The translations under genes and the position numbers were made by a program. Below, one piece after another: positions 52,695-60,960 of a stretch of DNA of 64,000 nucleotides. A model generated the notes under the pieces. The model saw only the letters and a list, made by a program, of their open reading frames with translations, was not told the origin of the DNA and did no database searches. Position 1 is the first letter of the stretch. Each line of letters starts with the position of its first letter. The stretch lies in the NCBI RefSeq assembly GCF_036324365.1, contig NZ_CP137080.1, positions 868,001-932,000 of the forward strand, in the 5' to 3' direction. The stretch is from Microbacterium limosum (GTDB taxonomy: Bacteria; Actinomycetota; Actinomycetes; Actinomycetales; Microbacteriaceae).

Positions 52695-53789
52695 TCAGGC
52701 CTCGCGCCGAACGGCGGCGATCGCAAGATCGCGCAGTTCGCCGACGGCCCCGTGGCCGAGGGGCGCGCCCGCGAGCGCGCGGTCGGCCTCGTGGGCATAG
52801 CCGGCGATCAGCTGCTCGACCCGATCGAGCGCGCCGCAGTCGCGGATCGCGCCCTGAAGGGCGACGACCTGCGCCGCGTCGAGCTCGGGGTCGCCGAGCA
52901 GTTCGTCCAGCGTCCGCCGCGCGGAGGGGGGAAGGGCCGCCCGCGCGAAGGCGATCAGGGCGGTGCGCTTGCCCTCGCGGAGATCGTCGCCGGCGGGCTT
53001 GCCCGTGACGGCCGTGTCCCCGAAGACGCCGAGCACGTCGTCCCGCAGCTGGAAGGCCATGCCGATCGGGTGTCCGAACGCGCTCAGCGCGTCGTCCTGG
53101 GCGGGCGAGGAGCCGGCCAGGGCGGCGCCGATCGCGAGGGGCTGCTGCACCGAATAGCGCGCGGATTTGAAGGAGGCGACCAGCAAGGCCGCGTCGAGGT
53201 GCTCGTGCTCGGCGAGCACGGGGTGCGAGGCCTCCGCGGCGATGTCGAGGTACTGGCCGACGGTGACGTCGCGGCGCATCCGGGCGTACCGCGTCCGCGC
53301 GGCGATCGCGCGCTCGCGGGGCGCGGTGCGCAGGCCCTCCTCGAGCAGGTCGTCGCTCCACGCCACGAGCAGGTCGCCGAGCAGGATGGCGGTGGAGCGG
53401 CCGTAGCCCGCGGCATCCCCGGCCCATCCGTCGGACCGGTGCTGAGCCTCGAGGGCCCGGTGCGCGGAGGGGCGGCCCCGGCGCGTGTCGGAGTTGTCGA
53501 TGATGTCGTCGTGGACGAGGGCGGCGGCGTGGAAGATCTCGAGGGCGCCCGCGGCATCGACGACCTCCTCGGGCACCTCGCTCGGACGCCCTCCCGCCTC
53601 GGCGACGGCGCGCCACCCGGCCAGCAGGAACTGGGCGCGGAAGCGCTTGCCGCCCGCGAGCGCGGATGCCGCGGCATCCGTCACGGGCCGCGCCATCGGT
53701 GTCTCGGCGAGCGCCTCCCGGGTGAGCCTCGTGACGAATCTCTCCAGTCGCTGTGAAACTCGGGTGATCGCGTCCGGGGAAGCCTGCAC
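52695..53789 (-). CDS. Polyprenyl diphosphate synthase
   Basis: Isoprenoid chain elongation enzyme, 364 aa. First Asp-rich motif LVHDDIIDNSD (about 92-102), GGKRFRAQFLL near residue 47, second Asp-rich motif QLRDDVLGVFGD (about 250) and TGKPAGDDLREGKRTALI. The residues before the first motif (GALEIFHAAA) suggest a medium-chain product (GGPP-like), but chain length cannot be told from sequence alone. Leaderless GTG at 53789, six bases after TAGGCT (53801-53796). The position equals idsA2 in the mycobacterial pknL region. Confidence 0.92.
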   Translation of the reverse strand: MQASPDAITRVSQRLERFVTRLTREALAETPMARPVTDAAASALAGGKRFRAQFLLAGWRAVAEAGGRPSEVPEEVVDAAGALEIFHAAALVHDDIIDNSDTRRGRPSAHRALEAQHRSDGWAGDAAGYGRSTAILLGDLLVAWSDDLLEEGLRTAPRERAIAARTRYARMRRDVTVGQYLDIAAEASHPVLAEHEHLDAALLVASFKSARYSVQQPLAIGAALAGSSPAQDDALSAFGHPIGMAFQLRDDVLGVFGDTAVTGKPAGDDLREGKRTALIAFARAALPPSARRTLDELLGDPELDAAQVVALQGAIRDCGALDRVEQLIAGYAHEADRALAGAPLGHGAVGELRDLAIAAVRREA

Positions 53790-53859
53790 GGGCCTAGCCT
53801 AGTAACCGGCGCCAGCACTAGACTTAGGCGCACTCTTCCATTACCGACCGGGGGGACCG

Positions 53860-54237
53860 ATGCCACTCTCCGAACAGGAGCAGCGCCTTCTCGATGAGAT
53901 GGAGCGCCACCTTCTGCGCAACGACGCCGACGTCGTCAGCGCCGACCGTCACGGCCGGACCGTCAACTACCGCAACGTCACCATCGGGGCCCTCCTCGTG
54001 CTCGCCGGTATCGGCGGGCTCATCGCCGGTGTCGCCACCCAACTGATCGTGGTCGGCATCGTCGGGTTCGCCGCGATGCTCGGCGGCGTGATCCTCGCGG
54101 CCACGCCCTCCAAGGCCGAGTCGGCGCACCTCACGGCTCCCCGACCGGGGGCCGGACCGACGCGGGCATCGTCCCCGTCCTCCAGCTTCATGGATCGCAT
54201 GAACGATCGCTGGGACCGCCGTCAGGGAGATCGCTAG
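53860..54237 (+). CDS. DUF3040 membrane protein
   Basis: 125-aa actinobacterial protein of unknown function. The N-terminus MPLSEQEQRLLDEMERHL is the DUF3040 signature; two hydrophobic helices (about 42-61 and 64-84) follow, then a basic Ser/Pro-rich cytoplasmic tail. It is commonly located just before the dcw cluster. TAGACT at 53819-53824 is the likely -10; GGGGGGACC precedes ATG 53860. It ends at a T-tract terminator. Confidence 0.9.
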   Translation: MPLSEQEQRLLDEMERHLLRNDADVVSADRHGRTVNYRNVTIGALLVLAGIGGLIAGVATQLIVVGIVGFAAMLGGVILAATPSKAESAHLTAPRPGAGPTRASSPSSSFMDRMNDRWDRRQGDR

Positions 54238-54259
54238 CTCCACCTCCCTCCACTCCTTC

Positions 54260-54289
54260 GGGGTCGACCTTCGGGTCGGCCCCTTTTTT
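54260..54289 (+). terminator. Rho-independent terminator after DUF3040 gene
   Basis: A 10-bp stem GGGGTCGACC/GGTCGGCCCC (54260-54283, one G-U pair) with a TTCG tetraloop is followed by six T residues. It is the most canonical intrinsic terminator in the window. Confidence 0.9.
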
Positions 54290-54310
54290 CGTGCTCCGCG
54301 CACCTTCGCA

Positions 54311-54368
54311 CGCGCCGAAACCCCGCTTCCGCGCCGAAACACCACACGGCGCGTGGTGTTTCGGCGCG
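54311..54368. repeat. GCGCCGAAAC repeats with perfect 16-bp inverted repeat upstream of mraZ
   Basis: CGCGCCGAAAC occurs at 54311-54321 and 54330-54340. The second copy is the left arm of a perfect 16-bp inverted repeat (54330-54345 with 54353-54368, loop ACGGCGC). Without a T tract and after a good terminator, a protein-binding or structural role in the dcw promoter region is possible. Confidence 0.65.
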
Positions 54369-54450
54369 GGCGTGGTGCCTCGCCGCCGTGCGCCGCGACG
54401 CGGGGCGCCCCGGAGAGGGGGAGCGGTGCGCCCACGAATTGATAGACGAG

Positions 54451-54475
54451 TGGGGGGAAGTGGAGTAATGTGGGG
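54451..54475 (+). promoter_or_regulatory. MraZ-binding repeats
   Basis: TGGGG at 54451, TGGAG at 54461 and TGGGG at 54471 are direct pentamers with five-base spacers, i.e. one per 10 bp. This is the known TGGGN repeat pattern bound by MraZ rings, placed 36 bases before mraZ, which implies autoregulation of the dcw operon. Confidence 0.8.
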
Positions 54476-54510
54476 GCACATGAGCGCGGCCGGGCGAAGG
54501 GGGGATGCCG

Positions 54511-54942
54511 ATGCTTCTCGGCACCTACACCCCGAAGCTCGACGACAAGGGGCGGGTCATCCTGCCCGCGAAGTTCCGCGAGGACCTCGCGGGCGGCGTC
54601 GTCGTGACGCGCGGCCAGGAGCGGTGCCTCTACGTCTTCAGCCAGCAGGAGTTCGAGCGTGTGCACGAGCGGATCCGCGAGGCACCGCTGTCCAACCGCG
54701 ACGCGCGCAACTTCCTGCGGATGTTCCTGTCGGGCGCCTCCGCGGAGATGCCCGACTCCCAGAGCCGCATCACGGTGCCCGCCCACCTGCGCCAGTACGC
54801 CGGGCTCGAGAAGGAGCTCGTCGTGACGGGTGTCGGGGCCCACGCCGAGATCTGGAACGCCGAGGCCTGGAACGCCTACGCCGAAGCCAACGAATCGACC
54901 TACGCCGAGCTGGAGCAGGAGGTGATCCCCGGCCTGTTCTGA
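54511..54942 (+). CDS. mraZ: Transcriptional regulator MraZ
   Basis: DNA-binding regulator and first gene of the division/cell-wall cluster, 143 aa from ATG 54511. Two SpoVT/AbrB-like halves are seen: [22 protein letters not shown] (beginning) and [17 protein letters not shown] (about 88-104), each with the DKGR/DSQSR motif. ATG 54505 is in frame, but the GAAGGGGGG ribosome site abuts it, while 54511 has a six-base spacing and matches the family N-terminus. Its binding repeats lie upstream. Confidence 0.95.
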   Translation: MLLGTYTPKLDDKGRVILPAKFREDLAGGVVVTRGQERCLYVFSQQEFERVHERIREAPLSNRDARNFLRMFLSGASAEMPDSQSRITVPAHLRQYAGLEKELVVTGVGAHAEIWNAEAWNAYAEANESTYAELEQEVIPGLF

Positions 54943-54943
54943 T

Positions 54944-55025
54944 CCCCGGACCCTGACTCCCAGCCGCACGCCCTGACACACTTCCCCGGTGCCAGGTCGG
55001 AGCGGATGGGGATCAGGGTCCGGGG
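54944..55025. repeat. 13-bp inverted repeat flanking the mraZ-rsmH junction
   Basis: CCCCGGACCCTGA (54944-54956) is exactly complementary to 55013-55025, with 56 bases between. In the mRNA this would form a stem just before the rsmH ATG at 55042 and across the ATG at 55006 region. Confidence 0.6.
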
Positions 55026-55041
55026 CCCCGAGGCCCTCATC

Positions 55042-55992
55042 ATGGACGCCCGCGACCTGCACACCCCCGTTCTGCTCGAGCGCTGCGTCGAGCTCCTCGC
55101 CCCCGCCCTCGATCGACCGGGCGCCGTCCTCGTCGATGCCACCCTCGGCATGGGCGGACACGCAGAGGCCTTCCTGGAGCGCTTCCCCGACGCGCGCCTG
55201 GTGGGGCTGGACCGCGACACCGATGCGCTCCGCCTCGCCGGCGAGCGTCTCGAGCGCTTCGGCGACCGCGTGAGCCTCGTGCACACGGTGTACGACGGGA
55301 TCGCGGATGCCGCGGCATCCGTCGGACTCGTCCGCGTCGACGCGGTCCTGTTCGACCTCGGCGTCTCGAGCCTGCAGCTCGACCTCGCAGACCGCGGGTT
55401 CGCGTATGCGCGCGACGCGCCCCTCGACATGCGGATGGACCAGACCCGCGGCACGACCGCGGCCGAGGTCATCGCGACGTATCCGGAGGGGTCGCTGCGG
55501 CGCATCTTCGAGAGGTACGGCGAGGAGAAGCTCGCGGGGCGCTACGCCCGCTTCATCGTCGACGCGCGTCAGAAGGCTCCGATCGAGCGGTCCGGTCAGC
55601 TCGTCGACATCCTCGTCGCAGCGACGCCCGCCGCCGTGCAGCGCGCCGGACACCCCGCCAAGCGCGTGTTCCAGGCCCTGCGCATCGAGGTGAACGCCGA
55701 GCTCAGCGTCCTCGAGCGCGCGATCCCCGCGGCCCTCGACCTGCTGCGGGTCGGCGGCCGCATCGTGGTCATGTCATACCAGTCGCTCGAGGACCGCATC
55801 GTCAAGCGGGCCCTCGCGGATGCCACGGCATCCACCGCCCCCGCGGGCCTCCCTATCGAGATGGCCGAGCACGCTCCCCGCTTCCGGCTGCTGGTCAAGG
55901 GCGCCGAGCTCGCGTCCGACGCCGAGCGCGAGGCCAACCCCAGAGCAACCCCCGTCAGACTCCGCGCCGCAGAGAGAGTGAGGGCCGCATGA
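55042..55992 (+). CDS. rsmH: 16S rRNA (cytosine-N4)-methyltransferase RsmH
   Basis: Methylates C1402 of 16S rRNA with S-adenosylmethionine (formerly MraW). The chosen ATG 55042 gives 316 aa, starting [15 protein letters not shown] as the family does; ATG 55006 would add 12 residues. Motifs: [14 protein letters not shown] (SAM-binding), [45 protein letters not shown] and [14 protein letters not shown]. It overlaps ftsL by four bases (ATGA). Confidence 0.95.
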   Translation: MDARDLHTPVLLERCVELLAPALDRPGAVLVDATLGMGGHAEAFLERFPDARLVGLDRDTDALRLAGERLERFGDRVSLVHTVYDGIADAAASVGLVRVDAVLFDLGVSSLQLDLADRGFAYARDAPLDMRMDQTRGTTAAEVIATYPEGSLRRIFERYGEEKLAGRYARFIVDARQKAPIERSGQLVDILVAATPAAVQRAGHPAKRVFQALRIEVNAELSVLERAIPAALDLLRVGGRIVVMSYQSLEDRIVKRALADATASTAPAGLPIEMAEHAPRFRLLVKGAELASDAEREANPRATPVRLRAAERVRAA

Positions 55993-56591
55993 GCGTCCCG
56001 GCCGTCGCACCGCTGTCCGCACCCCGTATCCAGCGCGATCCGCAGCGAGGCCTCCGCGCCCTCGAGTCTCCCGCGCGCCGCCGTCGCCCGAGGGTGCTCT
56101 ATGCGATCATCGCCGTGTGCGGGGCGTTCGGGATCGCGGCGGGTCAGATGGGGCTGTCGATCGCGATGACGCAGGGCGTGTACCAGGAGCAGGCGCTCGA
56201 GCGGCAGCTGACCGCGCTGACCTACGAGAAGCAGTCGCTCACGGAGGCCATCACGGGCCTGAGCTCCCCGCAGTACCTCGCGGCGAACGCCAGCGCCCTC
56301 GGAATGGTCGTCGGGGAGCCGCCCTCGTACCTGCGCCTGTCCGACGGTGCCGTGCTCGGCAGCGGCGAGGCGGCCACGTGGAGCTCGTCGGTCGACGCGA
56401 TCGGCCGCGGCAGCGTGCCCAACTCCCTCGTCTCGGATGCTCCGCTCGTGACCGCGCCGGGAGCGACGATCGGCGGAGTGACGGTCGCCCCCGCCGAGGA
56501 GGCGGATGCCGCGGCGGGCGACGCCGCGTCGCCGGCGGCGCCCGAGCCCCCCGCGCTCTCCGACGGACTGCCCAGCCCGGTGACACGCTGA
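55989..56591 (+). CDS. ftsL: FtsL-like cell division protein
   Basis: 200-aa bitopic membrane protein in the ftsL position. Basic cytoplasmic N-terminus (RRRRPRVL), one transmembrane helix (about 37-60), a coiled coil with [19 protein letters not shown] (about 66-84) and [15 protein letters not shown], the pattern of FtsL/DivIC. The C-terminal 85 residues are Ala/Pro-rich and specific to this lineage. Start overlaps rsmH; ftsI begins one base after its stop. Confidence 0.82.
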   Translation: MSVPAVAPLSAPRIQRDPQRGLRALESPARRRRPRVLYAIIAVCGAFGIAAGQMGLSIAMTQGVYQEQALERQLTALTYEKQSLTEAITGLSSPQYLAANASALGMVVGEPPSYLRLSDGAVLGSGEAATWSSSVDAIGRGSVPNSLVSDAPLVTAPGATIGGVTVAPAEEADAAAGDAASPAAPEPPALSDGLPSPVTR

Positions 56592-56592
56592 T

Positions 56593-58380
56593 ATGAGCAC
56601 TCGCGCCACCCGGTCGCCGCGGCGCCGCACCGTGATCGCCCTCGCGGTCGTGCTCGCCGTGCTCGCGGCCTTCGTCGTTCGCCTCGTCGACATCCAGGTC
56701 GTCAACGCGGACTCCCTCCGGGACGACTCCCTCGGGGTCGGCATCGGCGCCTCCCACACCGTCTTCGGCGCGCGCGGCACGATCACCGACTCCACGGGCG
56801 CGCTGCTTGCGGGCAACGTCATGCAGTACGACGCGCAGGTCGACCCCCAGCACGTCGGGGACATCGAGACCGAGTCGGCGACCGGCGAGGAGATCGTCGT
56901 GACGTGGGCGGAGCAGGCCGCGCGCATCGCCGCGATCACCGGGCAGACGCCCGAGGAGATCCAGAAGATCGTCGCCGACGCGCTGGAGGCGGACCCGGAC
57001 ACGCAGTGGGCCCGCCTGTCGACGGGCCTGTCGACGGACCAGTTCCAGGCCCTCGCCGACCTCGGGTACCCGTACCTCTACATGACCGAGCACCCCGCCC
57101 GCACGTACCCGGACGGTGCGGTGGCCGGCAACCTCATCGGATTCGTCGGCGCGGACGGCGACGCCCTCGCGGGTCTCGAGAGGGCGAAGGACGGGTGCCT
57201 CGCCGCGATCGACGGCGAGCGGGTCTTCGAACGGGGCAAGGACGGCGTCGTCATCCCCGGGACGATGCGCGAGACGCCGGCCGTCGACGGCGGCACGCTC
57301 GAGCTGACGATCAACCGCGACCTGCAGTGGTACATGCAGCAGATGATCGCGGAGGAGGTGCAGAACCAGGAGGCGAACTACGGAACGGTCTTCGTCCTCG
57401 AGGTCGGTACCGGCAAGGTCCGCGCGGCCGCGGAGTATCCCACCGTCGACCCCAACGACCCGTCGGCCTCTCCCGGGGAGGACCGGGGCAGCCGCATCTT
57501 CAGCTACACGTTCGAGCCCGGCTCGACGTTCAAGCCCGTGACGGCGGCCACGATCATCGAGGAGGGCGCGGCCACGCCGCTGCGGCCGATCATCCCGGCA
57601 TCCGGCCGGGAGACGTTCCCCAACGGCGTCACGATCAACGACATCTTCTCGCACCCCTCGTACGACTACACGCTGACCGGGGCGCTCGTGGACTCCTCGA
57701 ACGTCGCGCTGTCGAAGTTCGGCGAACTGGTGCCGGATGCCGTGCGCCACGACTACCTCGAGGCCTTCGGCGTGGGCCAGGGCACCGCGATCGGCTTCCC
57801 CGGAGAAGAGCCAGGCCTGCTGCACCCCGTGCCGTGGGACGACGCATCGCACTACACGACGACCTTCGGGCAGTACTACACCGTCACGGTGCCGCAGGTC
57901 GCGAGCGTGTATCAGACCATCGCGAACGGCGGCGTGCAGATGCCGCTCAGCCTCGTGGAGTCCTGCACGACGCCCTCGGGAGAGGTCATCGAGCCGGAGC
58001 TGCCCGCCGCGAAGCGGGTGATCAGCGAGAGCACCGCCGACCAGGTCACGCTCATGCTGGAGAACGTCTATCAGCAGGTCACGAACCACTCCGTGCTGGA
58101 GGTTCCGGGCTATCGGATGGCGACGAAGTCGGGCACGGCCCAGAAGCCGGACGGGCAGGGCGGATACAAGCAAGGTATCTTCTATACGACCCTCGCGGGC
58201 TTCGCGCCGGCGGATGACCCGCAGTACGTCGTGATCCTCACGCTCGACGAACCGAAGAAGAACCGGGCATCCGCGGCGAACGCGCCGGGATTCCAGAAGG
58301 CCATGACCCAGGTACTCAAGACGTTCCGGGTGCTGCCGTCTCAGAATCCGGGGCCGGAGATCCTGCCGAAGTACGAATGA
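56593..58380 (+). CDS. ftsI: Division-specific penicillin-binding protein (FtsI/PBP3)
   Basis: Class B transpeptidase that cross-links septal peptidoglycan with FtsW. 595 aa: short basic N-terminus, one transmembrane helix (about 13-31), dimerisation domain with GARGTITDSTGALLA, then the transpeptidase with SxxK in PGSTFKPV (about 311-318), SxN in VDSSNVALS and KSGTAQKP near residue 515. No PASTA domain. ATG 56593 is one base after ftsL. After its stop, murF follows directly; the usual murE gene is absent. Confidence 0.95.
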   Translation: MSTRATRSPRRRTVIALAVVLAVLAAFVVRLVDIQVVNADSLRDDSLGVGIGASHTVFGARGTITDSTGALLAGNVMQYDAQVDPQHVGDIETESATGEEIVVTWAEQAARIAAITGQTPEEIQKIVADALEADPDTQWARLSTGLSTDQFQALADLGYPYLYMTEHPARTYPDGAVAGNLIGFVGADGDALAGLERAKDGCLAAIDGERVFERGKDGVVIPGTMRETPAVDGGTLELTINRDLQWYMQQMIAEEVQNQEANYGTVFVLEVGTGKVRAAAEYPTVDPNDPSASPGEDRGSRIFSYTFEPGSTFKPVTAATIIEEGAATPLRPIIPASGRETFPNGVTINDIFSHPSYDYTLTGALVDSSNVALSKFGELVPDAVRHDYLEAFGVGQGTAIGFPGEEPGLLHPVPWDDASHYTTTFGQYYTVTVPQVASVYQTIANGGVQMPLSLVESCTTPSGEVIEPELPAAKRVISESTADQVTLMLENVYQQVTNHSVLEVPGYRMATKSGTAQKPDGQGGYKQGIFYTTLAGFAPADDPQYVVILTLDEPKKNRASAANAPGFQKAMTQVLKTFRVLPSQNPGPEILPKYE

Positions 58381-58432
58381 GAGGGTTCGCGCGCCGATCG
58401 ATGCGGCGCGCGTCGCTCCAGGAAGGATGTCC

Positions 58433-59845
58433 ATGATCGCGTTGACGCTTGCCGAGATCGCACGGGTAACCGGCGGCGAGCTGCGCACGGCGGGGGAGCA
58501 CACCCCCGACACCGTCGTCGACGGCACCGTGGACACCGACTCGCGACTGATCGAGCCGGGAGGGATCTTCGCGGCGAAGCCCGGCGCAGAGACCGACGGG
58601 CACCGCTTCATCGGAAAGGCGATCGAGCGCGGCGCGGTGCTGGCCCTCGTCGAGCGGCCCACCGACGACGCCGTCAGCCAGATCGTCGTGCCGGGCGTCG
58701 TCTCCGCGCTGGCCGACCTCGCGCGCCACGTCGTCGCCCGCGTCCGGGACGGCGGGGCGCTCACGGTCGTGGGCATCACCGGCTCCAACGGCAAGACGAC
58801 GACCAAGAACCTCATCGCCCGCATCCTCACCGACGAGGGCCCGACGGTGTATCCGCACGCCTCCTTCAACAACGAGGTCGGCGCGCCGCTGACGATGCTG
58901 CGCGTGCGGCACGACACCCGCTACCTCGTCTGCGAGTTCGGCGCGAGCGCGCCCGGAGAGATCGCCCGCCTCGCAGGCCTCGTGACCCCCGACATCGGCG
59001 TCGTCCTGATGGTGGGAATGGCGCACGCCGGCGGCTTCGGCGGCATCGAGGCGACCGTGAAGGCCAAGTCCGAGCTCGTCGGCGCGATCCGGCCGGGCGG
59101 GACGGCGGTGCTCAACGCCGACGATCCGCGCGTGGCCGGGATGGCGACCCTCGCGCGGGGCCGCGGCGTGGAGGTGCGGTGGTTCGGGCGCGGAGCGGCG
59201 GCGGACGTCCGCGCCGACGAGGTCGTGGTGGATGCCGCGGGCACGTCGTGCACGGTGTACGCCGACGGCACCGCGGCATCCCTCCGCCTGCGGGTGCTCG
59301 GCGAGCACCACGTCATGAACGCCCTCGCGGCGATCGCGGTCGCCACGCGCATCGGCGTCACCCTCGCCGAGTGCACCTCGCGCCTCGAGACCGTCGAGCT
59401 CGCCGAGCGGTGGCGCATGCAGCCCCTCGGCACCGAGCGCATCCGCATCATCAACGACGCCTACAACGCCAGCCCCGACTCGATGGCGGCCGCCCTGCGC
59501 ACGCTCGCGCAGATCGTCGGTCCCGGCGAGCGGACCGTCGCGGTGCTCGGAGCGATGAGCGAGCTCGGCGAGTACGCCGACGACGAGCACGACCGCGTGG
59601 GGCTTCTCGCTGTGCGCCTGAACATCCAGCGCATCGTGGTCGTGGGCCAGGACGCCCGACGCATGTACCTCGAGGCGATCGCGCAGGGCTCGTGGGACGG
59701 CGAGGCCGTGTTCTTCCCCGACGCCGATGCGGCCTTCGAGTACCTCGTCGCCGAGCTGCGCGAGGGCGACCGCGTCCTCGTGAAGTCGTCGAACGCGGCG
59801 GGTCTGCGGCACCTCGGCGATCGTCTGGGAGAATCGGTCTCGTGA
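58433..59845 (+). CDS. murF: UDP-N-acetylmuramoyl-tripeptide--D-alanyl-D-alanine ligase
   Basis: Adds D-Ala-D-Ala to the UDP-MurNAc-tripeptide. 470 aa from ATG 58433; ATG 58427 is in frame but touches the AGGAAGG ribosome site. TDSRLIEPGGIFAAKPG and DGHRFI (N-terminal domain), ATP loop GITGSNGKTTTKN (about 115-127), FNNEVGAPLTML, and INDAYNASPDSMAAAL separate MurF from MurE. GTGA overlap with mraY. Confidence 0.95.
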   Translation: MIALTLAEIARVTGGELRTAGEHTPDTVVDGTVDTDSRLIEPGGIFAAKPGAETDGHRFIGKAIERGAVLALVERPTDDAVSQIVVPGVVSALADLARHVVARVRDGGALTVVGITGSNGKTTTKNLIARILTDEGPTVYPHASFNNEVGAPLTMLRVRHDTRYLVCEFGASAPGEIARLAGLVTPDIGVVLMVGMAHAGGFGGIEATVKAKSELVGAIRPGGTAVLNADDPRVAGMATLARGRGVEVRWFGRGAAADVRADEVVVDAAGTSCTVYADGTAASLRLRVLGEHHVMNALAAIAVATRIGVTLAECTSRLETVELAERWRMQPLGTERIRIINDAYNASPDSMAAALRTLAQIVGPGERTVAVLGAMSELGEYADDEHDRVGLLAVRLNIQRIVVVGQDARRMYLEAIAQGSWDGEAVFFPDADAAFEYLVAELREGDRVLVKSSNAAGLRHLGDRLGESVS

Positions 59846-60960
59846 GGTCTCTGCTGACGGCGGCCGCGATTTCGCTGGCATTCACGCTCTTCCTCACTCC
59901 CGTCTTCATCCGTCTCTTCCGCGCATGGGGCTGGGGGCAGGTGATCCGCACCCCCGAGGCGATCGAGAACCCCAGCCACGGCGAGAAGCGCGGCACGCCC
60001 ACGATGGGCGGAACGATCTTCATCCTCGGCACGATCGTCGGCTACCTCATCGGCGGGTACACGGGCAACAACCCGCCCACGATCTCGGGCTGGCTCGTCA
60101 TCTGGATGATGGTCGGCTTCGGAGCGGTCGGGTTCATCGACGACTACATGAAGGTGCGCCGGCAGCGCAGCCTCGGCCTGTCGGGGTGGCCGAAGGTGAT
60201 CGGGCAGGTGCTCGTGACCGTGCCCTTCGGCATCGTCGCGCTGCACCCGATGTTCCAGAACGCCTGGGGGCAGACTCCCGCGAGCGCGTACGTGTCGCTG
60301 TTCCGCGACCTGCCCGTGCTGTCGTTCATGGCGCTCGGGCCGATCCTCGGGTGGCTGCTCTACCTCGCGTGGCTCTCGCTCATCGGCGTGGCCTCCTCCA
60401 ACAGCGTCAACCTCACCGACGGTCTCGACGGGCTCGCCGCCGGCGCGGGCGTCTTCGTCGTCGGTGCGTACAGCCTCATCGCGTTCTGGCAGTTCAACCA
60501 GGTGTGCACGGGCGAGGGGCTGGCCCCGGCGCTGCAGCCCGCCTGCTACGACACGAGGGACCCCTTCGACCTGGCCATCATCTCCGCCGCGTTCGTCGGC
60601 GCCCTCGTCGGGTTCCTCTGGTGGAACGCGCCCAAGGCCAAGCTCTTCATGGGCGACGTCGGGTCGATGGCGATCGGCGGCGTCGTCGCCGCCATGGCGA
60701 TCCTCACCCGCACCGAGCTGCTCATGATCCTCGTCGCGGGCGTCTACGTCATCGCGTCGGGCTCCGTCATCCTGCAGCGGCTCTACTTCAAACTCACCCG
60801 CGGCAAGCGGCTCTTCCTCATGAGTCCACTGCATCACCACCTCGAGATGCGCGGATGGCCAGAGGTCACGATCGTCGTCCGGATGTGGATCATCGCGGGC
60901 ATGCTCGCCGTCACCGGCATCGGGCTGTTCTACGTCGAGTGGCTGGCGCGCGCCTCGTGA
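59842..60960 (+). CDS. mraY: Phospho-N-acetylmuramoyl-pentapeptide-transferase MraY
   Basis: Integral membrane enzyme that forms lipid I. 372 aa, about ten hydrophobic helices. Motifs: KRGTPTMGGTIFI (about 50-62), GFIDDYMKVRR with the Mg-binding DD, NLTDGLDGLAAG with catalytic Asp, FMGDVGSMAIGG and the LFLMSPLHHHLEMRG loop. GTG 59842 overlaps the murF stop. Confidence 0.97.
   Translation: MRSLLTAAAISLAFTLFLTPVFIRLFRAWGWGQVIRTPEAIENPSHGEKRGTPTMGGTIFILGTIVGYLIGGYTGNNPPTISGWLVIWMMVGFGAVGFIDDYMKVRRQRSLGLSGWPKVIGQVLVTVPFGIVALHPMFQNAWGQTPASAYVSLFRDLPVLSFMALGPILGWLLYLAWLSLIGVASSNSVNLTDGLDGLAAGAGVFVVGAYSLIAFWQFNQVCTGEGLAPALQPACYDTRDPFDLAIISAAFVGALVGFLWWNAPKAKLFMGDVGSMAIGGVVAAMAILTRTELLMILVAGVYVIASGSVILQRLYFKLTRGKRLFLMSPLHHHLEMRGWPEVTIVVRMWIIAGMLAVTGIGLFYVEWLARAS

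Noticed and set aside
54330..54368. Second terminator after DUF3040
   Set aside because: It lacks a T tract and follows a complete intrinsic terminator, so termination is not its likely purpose.
56251..58917. 888-codon minus-strand frame opposite ftsI
   Set aside because: Antisense shadow; ftsI/murF coding is certain from motifs.
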